A program made the translations under genes and the position numbers. Below, piece after piece: positions 15,428 to 17,280 of a stretch of 17,280 bases of DNA. Within the stretch, counting starts at the first letter, position 1. Each line of letters opens with the position of its first letter. The notes beneath the pieces were generated by a model, which was not told the DNA's origin, made no database searches, and saw only the letters and a program-made list of their open reading frames with translations. The stretch is from Methanosarcinales archaeon. GTDB taxonomy: Archaea > Halobacteriota > Methanosarcinia > Methanosarcinales > EX4572-44. The stretch is from NCBI GenBank assembly GCA_004212095.1, contig RXIJ01000020.1, positions 1-17,280 on the forward strand, in the 5' to 3' direction.

Positions 15428-16318
15428 CTAATCACTCTTTTTTAGTGTCTCAAAGAACTCATTATTGGTTATAAGATTTAGATCGATACCAAGCTCCTGT
15501 GGCGAATAGCCAAACGCAAGACCAAGAAGTTGAGAATAATGCAAAACCGGAATATTGTATTCTATACCAAGTTTTTCCTTGATTTCTGCCTGTCCACTGT
15601 CAAACTGGAGGTGGCAGAACGGGCATGCATTCACGATGCAGTCAACACCTGCTTCTTTGATGCGGGCAAGTTTGTGATTTAGCATCGCAAGAGACTGGTC
15701 AAGAAGTGCAGACCTGACACCACCTCCTGCCCCGCAGCACACCATCTTGTCCGGATAATCGATGCTCTTTGCACCTGTAGCTTCGATTAGTTCATCAAAG
15801 AATGTTGGATTTTCCGTACTTCCAAGCTTTCGTTCCGCTGATGGTTTTACAAGATGGCATCCGTAATGCAGAGCAACGTTAAGGTTTACTGGTCTTTGAA
15901 TCATCTTCGTTATTTTTTGAGGTCCAAGCTCATCATAAAAGAGCTCAATAATGTGCCTGACATCCACACTCCCTTTGAAGCTTTTACCGATAGTATCAAG
16001 ATGGAAATTTATGCTCTTTTTGAGTGTGTGATCTTCTTTTAGTTCGCGATTAGCATCTGCAAGAGATGCGTAACACCCATTGCAAATGGTCAGGACATCG
16101 CGCTCCATTTCTTCCGAGAGTATAATATTCCGGCTTGCAAGTGTGAGCCATGTTGTTTTGTCAAACGATCTAAATACACCCGGTGCAGGACAACACGATG
16201 CACCTTTTAGATCCACCCAATCGATGTTCAATTTGTCAAGGCATAGTTTAGTAGCTTTTTCGATTCCAGGATATCGGTTTGGAGTAATACAACCAAGGTA
16301 GAGAGATAATTTTTTCAT
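15428..16318 (-). CDS. hdrB: CoB-CoM heterodisulfide reductase subunit B
   Basis: Catalytic subunit of cytoplasmic HdrABC, which reduces the CoM-S-S-CoB heterodisulfide (or runs in reverse in methane oxidisers). The 296 residues contain two complete CCG motifs: Cys10, Cys42-Cys43, Cys79 and Cys82; and Cys154, Cys194-Cys195, Cys232 and Cys235. The spacing matches CX31-39CCX35-36CXXC, the ligands of the two noncubane [4Fe-4S] clusters. It starts 5 bases after hdrC with a GAGGAA ribosome binding site, so the two are co-transcribed. HdrA is not in the window. A glycolate-oxidase-type CCG protein is possible in principle, but HdrC next to it and two full motifs favour HdrB. Confidence 0.93.
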   Translation of the reverse strand: MKKLSLYLGCITPNRYPGIEKATKLCLDKLNIDWVDLKGASCCPAPGVFRSFDKTTWLTLASRNIILSEEMERDVLTICNGCYASLADANRELKEDHTLKKSINFHLDTIGKSFKGSVDVRHIIELFYDELGPQKITKMIQRPVNLNVALHYGCHLVKPSAERKLGSTENPTFFDELIEATGAKSIDYPDKMVCCGAGGGVRSALLDQSLAMLNHKLARIKEAGVDCIVNACPFCHLQFDSGQAEIKEKLGIEYNIPVLHYSQLLGLAFGYSPQELGIDLNLITNNEFFETLKKSD

Positions 16319-16323
16319 CGTAA

Positions 16324-16818
16324 TTATTCCTCTTGCCCTTCAGCCACAAGCTCATCAAATTTGCATGATTTTAAGATTGTCTGCACATCAAGAAGTGCGT
16401 CCGGATACTTGTGAACAGTTTCCGGAAGAGCTTCCATTCCAAGTTTCTTTCGTTTTTGTTTTACTGCATCGTTAATCGGCACAGCATGACCGTATTGCAG
16501 CACCAGTTGACTTACTCTTCTGTGTTCCGGGAGTATGCAACCATCATGTACTGTGATTGTTCTGATTGCAAGGATTGCATCTGTTATCTTAATCTGGCGC
16601 GGACAGCGTTCCTGACAGGTATAACAGGTCGTACACATCCAGAGATTTATATCTTTCAGTACCCTCTTGTTTACCCGAGCCATTCTAACAATCTTTCGTG
16701 TGACCATACTTGTGTAGCGACCCGATGGACAACTTCCACTGCATGTGCCGCATTGCATACAGGTAAGTAGCTCAGAACTCACATCTTTTAATACATTTGC
16801 TGCATCTGTTTGGTCCAT
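16324..16818 (-). CDS. hdrC: CoB-CoM heterodisulfide reductase subunit C
   Basis: Electron-transfer subunit linking HdrA to HdrB; 164 residues, soluble. Two complete [4Fe-4S] motifs are present: Cys20, 23, 26 and 30 ('CMQCGTCSGSCP') and Cys62, 65, 68 and 72 ('CTTCYTCQERCP'). The motif order and spacing, and the following 'ILAIRTI', match soluble HdrC rather than the HdrD fusion. A good ribosome binding site, GAAGGT, lies 8 bases before the ATG. It heads the hdrCB pair, upstream of the fpo genes on the same strand. Confidence 0.93.
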   Translation of the reverse strand: MDQTDAANVLKDVSSELLTCMQCGTCSGSCPSGRYTSMVTRKIVRMARVNKRVLKDINLWMCTTCYTCQERCPRQIKITDAILAIRTITVHDGCILPEHRRVSQLVLQYGHAVPINDAVKQKRKKLGMEALPETVHKYPDALLDVQTILKSCKFDELVAEGQEE

Positions 16819-17095
16819 TTTTATTCTACCTTCTCAATCTTTAATCTGTGCCATCTCGCTTAGGCGTTCATTGTATATATGGCATTGCAGTTTATGAAGC
16901 CCCAATGACACTCCCCGTTCTGAAAAACGAGGCATCCGCGGGAGGATGATCGCGTGGCAGATGTGGGATGAACGAGTGTATATTTGCATAGAGTGGCGCG
17001 AGTTTTAATTACCGTTTTCAGCATATTTTTCAGCATATATAACATTGCGGTCAAATGAAGTAATGCATCGCAGGAGTTGATTCTGTTCAACTTGA
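16819..17095 (-). promoter_or_regulatory. hdrC upstream region with TATA-like boxes and two adjacent hairpins
   Basis: No convincing gene here. On the minus strand, CCATATATAC (16872-16881) could serve as TATA box for hdrC with a short leader; a second TATA-like GTTATATATGC lies at 17034-17044. Between them are two back-to-back inverted repeats: a 7-bp stem (16913-16919 with 16926-16932, loop 6) and a 5-bp stem (16933-16937 with 16944-16948, loop 6). They could be a structured leader if the distal promoter is used, or part of the end of the upstream transcript. This is tentative. Confidence 0.35.
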
Positions 17096-17280
17096 TTATG
17101 CGCGGCTCCTATGCGAAATAAGAAAATCTTCTAGTTCTTTGAAATTTCTTGCAATTCTATTCTTTAGAGCACCCAAAATCATAGGGTTATCTAGGTCTGA
17201 CATAAGTGTTCTTGAGTCCGTTTTGAGACCAATACATTCTTTCCCCATAGCATAAGCATACCCGATCTCAACGCACGCCC
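17096..17280 (-). CDS. Nucleoside 2-deoxyribosyltransferase-family protein, C-terminal part
   Basis: The minus strand is open from the right edge to a TAA at 17096-17098, giving 60 residues of a protein whose start lies outside the window. 'ACVEIGYAYAMGKECIGLKT' followed by 'DSRTLMSD' fits the family pattern 'DSGTxxEIGYAYAxGKPxxGLRTDxR', where the Glu is the catalytic nucleophile in known members. The rest, 'KNRIARNFKELEDF', is a plausible helical tail. Archaeal members are poorly characterised and may hydrolyse or transfer nucleotide bases. It is on the same strand as hdrC but 277 bases upstream, so probably a separate unit. Confidence 0.7.
   Translation of the reverse strand, partial: ACVEIGYAYAMGKECIGLKTDSRTLMSDLDNPMILGALKNRIARNFKELEDFLISHRSRA

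Noticed and set aside
16860..17090. Minus-strand 76-residue reading frame beginning MNRINSCDAL upstream of hdrC
   Set aside because: Cysteine- and serine-rich, no recognisable family, no ribosome binding site, and it overlaps the hairpins and the probable promoter. Most likely chance.
1..17280. CRISPR array, tRNA or rRNA genes
   Set aside because: I saw no regularly spaced repeats and no tRNA- or rRNA-like stretches on either strand by eye; a covariance-model search would be decisive.

Overview
This is an archaeal window. It carries the membrane F420H2 dehydrogenase (Fpo, the archaeal complex I relative), including FpoO, plus heterodisulfide reductase subunits HdrC and HdrB and the archaeal helicase Hel308. 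Archaeal-type TATA boxes and near-leaderless starts fit. Together these point to a Methanosarcinales-like archaeon, either a methylotrophic or acetoclastic methanogen or an ANME-2-type methane oxidiser. The last point is inference; no marker here separates the two.

Left part (1 to about 5070) is a patchwork. The 5' end of an IS630-type transposase lies on the minus strand at the very start, bounded by a 15-bp end sequence. Next come a tiny orphan ORF and hel308 (minus). About 1.3 kb of gene debris follows: a broken ABC-transporter ATPase fragment, an unrecognised fragment, and a frameshifted, shortened IS630 transposase on the plus strand that ends in the same 15-bp sequence. After it come a circularly permuted YlqF/RbgA-type GTPase (plus), a convergent YwbE-like small protein (minus), and an orphan C-terminal coding fragment (plus).

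Right part (5108 to 16818) is one long minus-strand block, read right to left: hdrC, hdrB, a 246-bp gap with a TATA box, then fpoA, B, C, D, H, I, J (N-terminal part), J (C-terminal part), K, L, M, N, O. The fpo genes overlap or nearly touch, so they are very probably one operon. The Fpo membrane arm (A, H, J, K, L, M, N) pumps protons. B, C, D and I form the electron-carrying connecting arm, and FpoO is an accessory subunit. FpoF, which oxidises F420H2 in Methanosarcina, and FpoP are not in this window. Electrons would go to methanophenazine or another membrane quinone-like carrier. HdrCB is the soluble-type CoM-S-S-CoB-reducing module, and its position directly upstream suggests coordinated electron flow between the two systems.

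Right edge: 277 bp upstream of hdrC, on the same strand, is the C-terminal end of a probable nucleoside 2-deoxyribosyltransferase-family protein that runs off the window. I saw no rRNA, tRNA or CRISPR array. The best leads are the hdrCB-fpo linkage, the duplicated four-cysteine module in FpoO, and paired sequence elements in the hdrB-fpoA gap.
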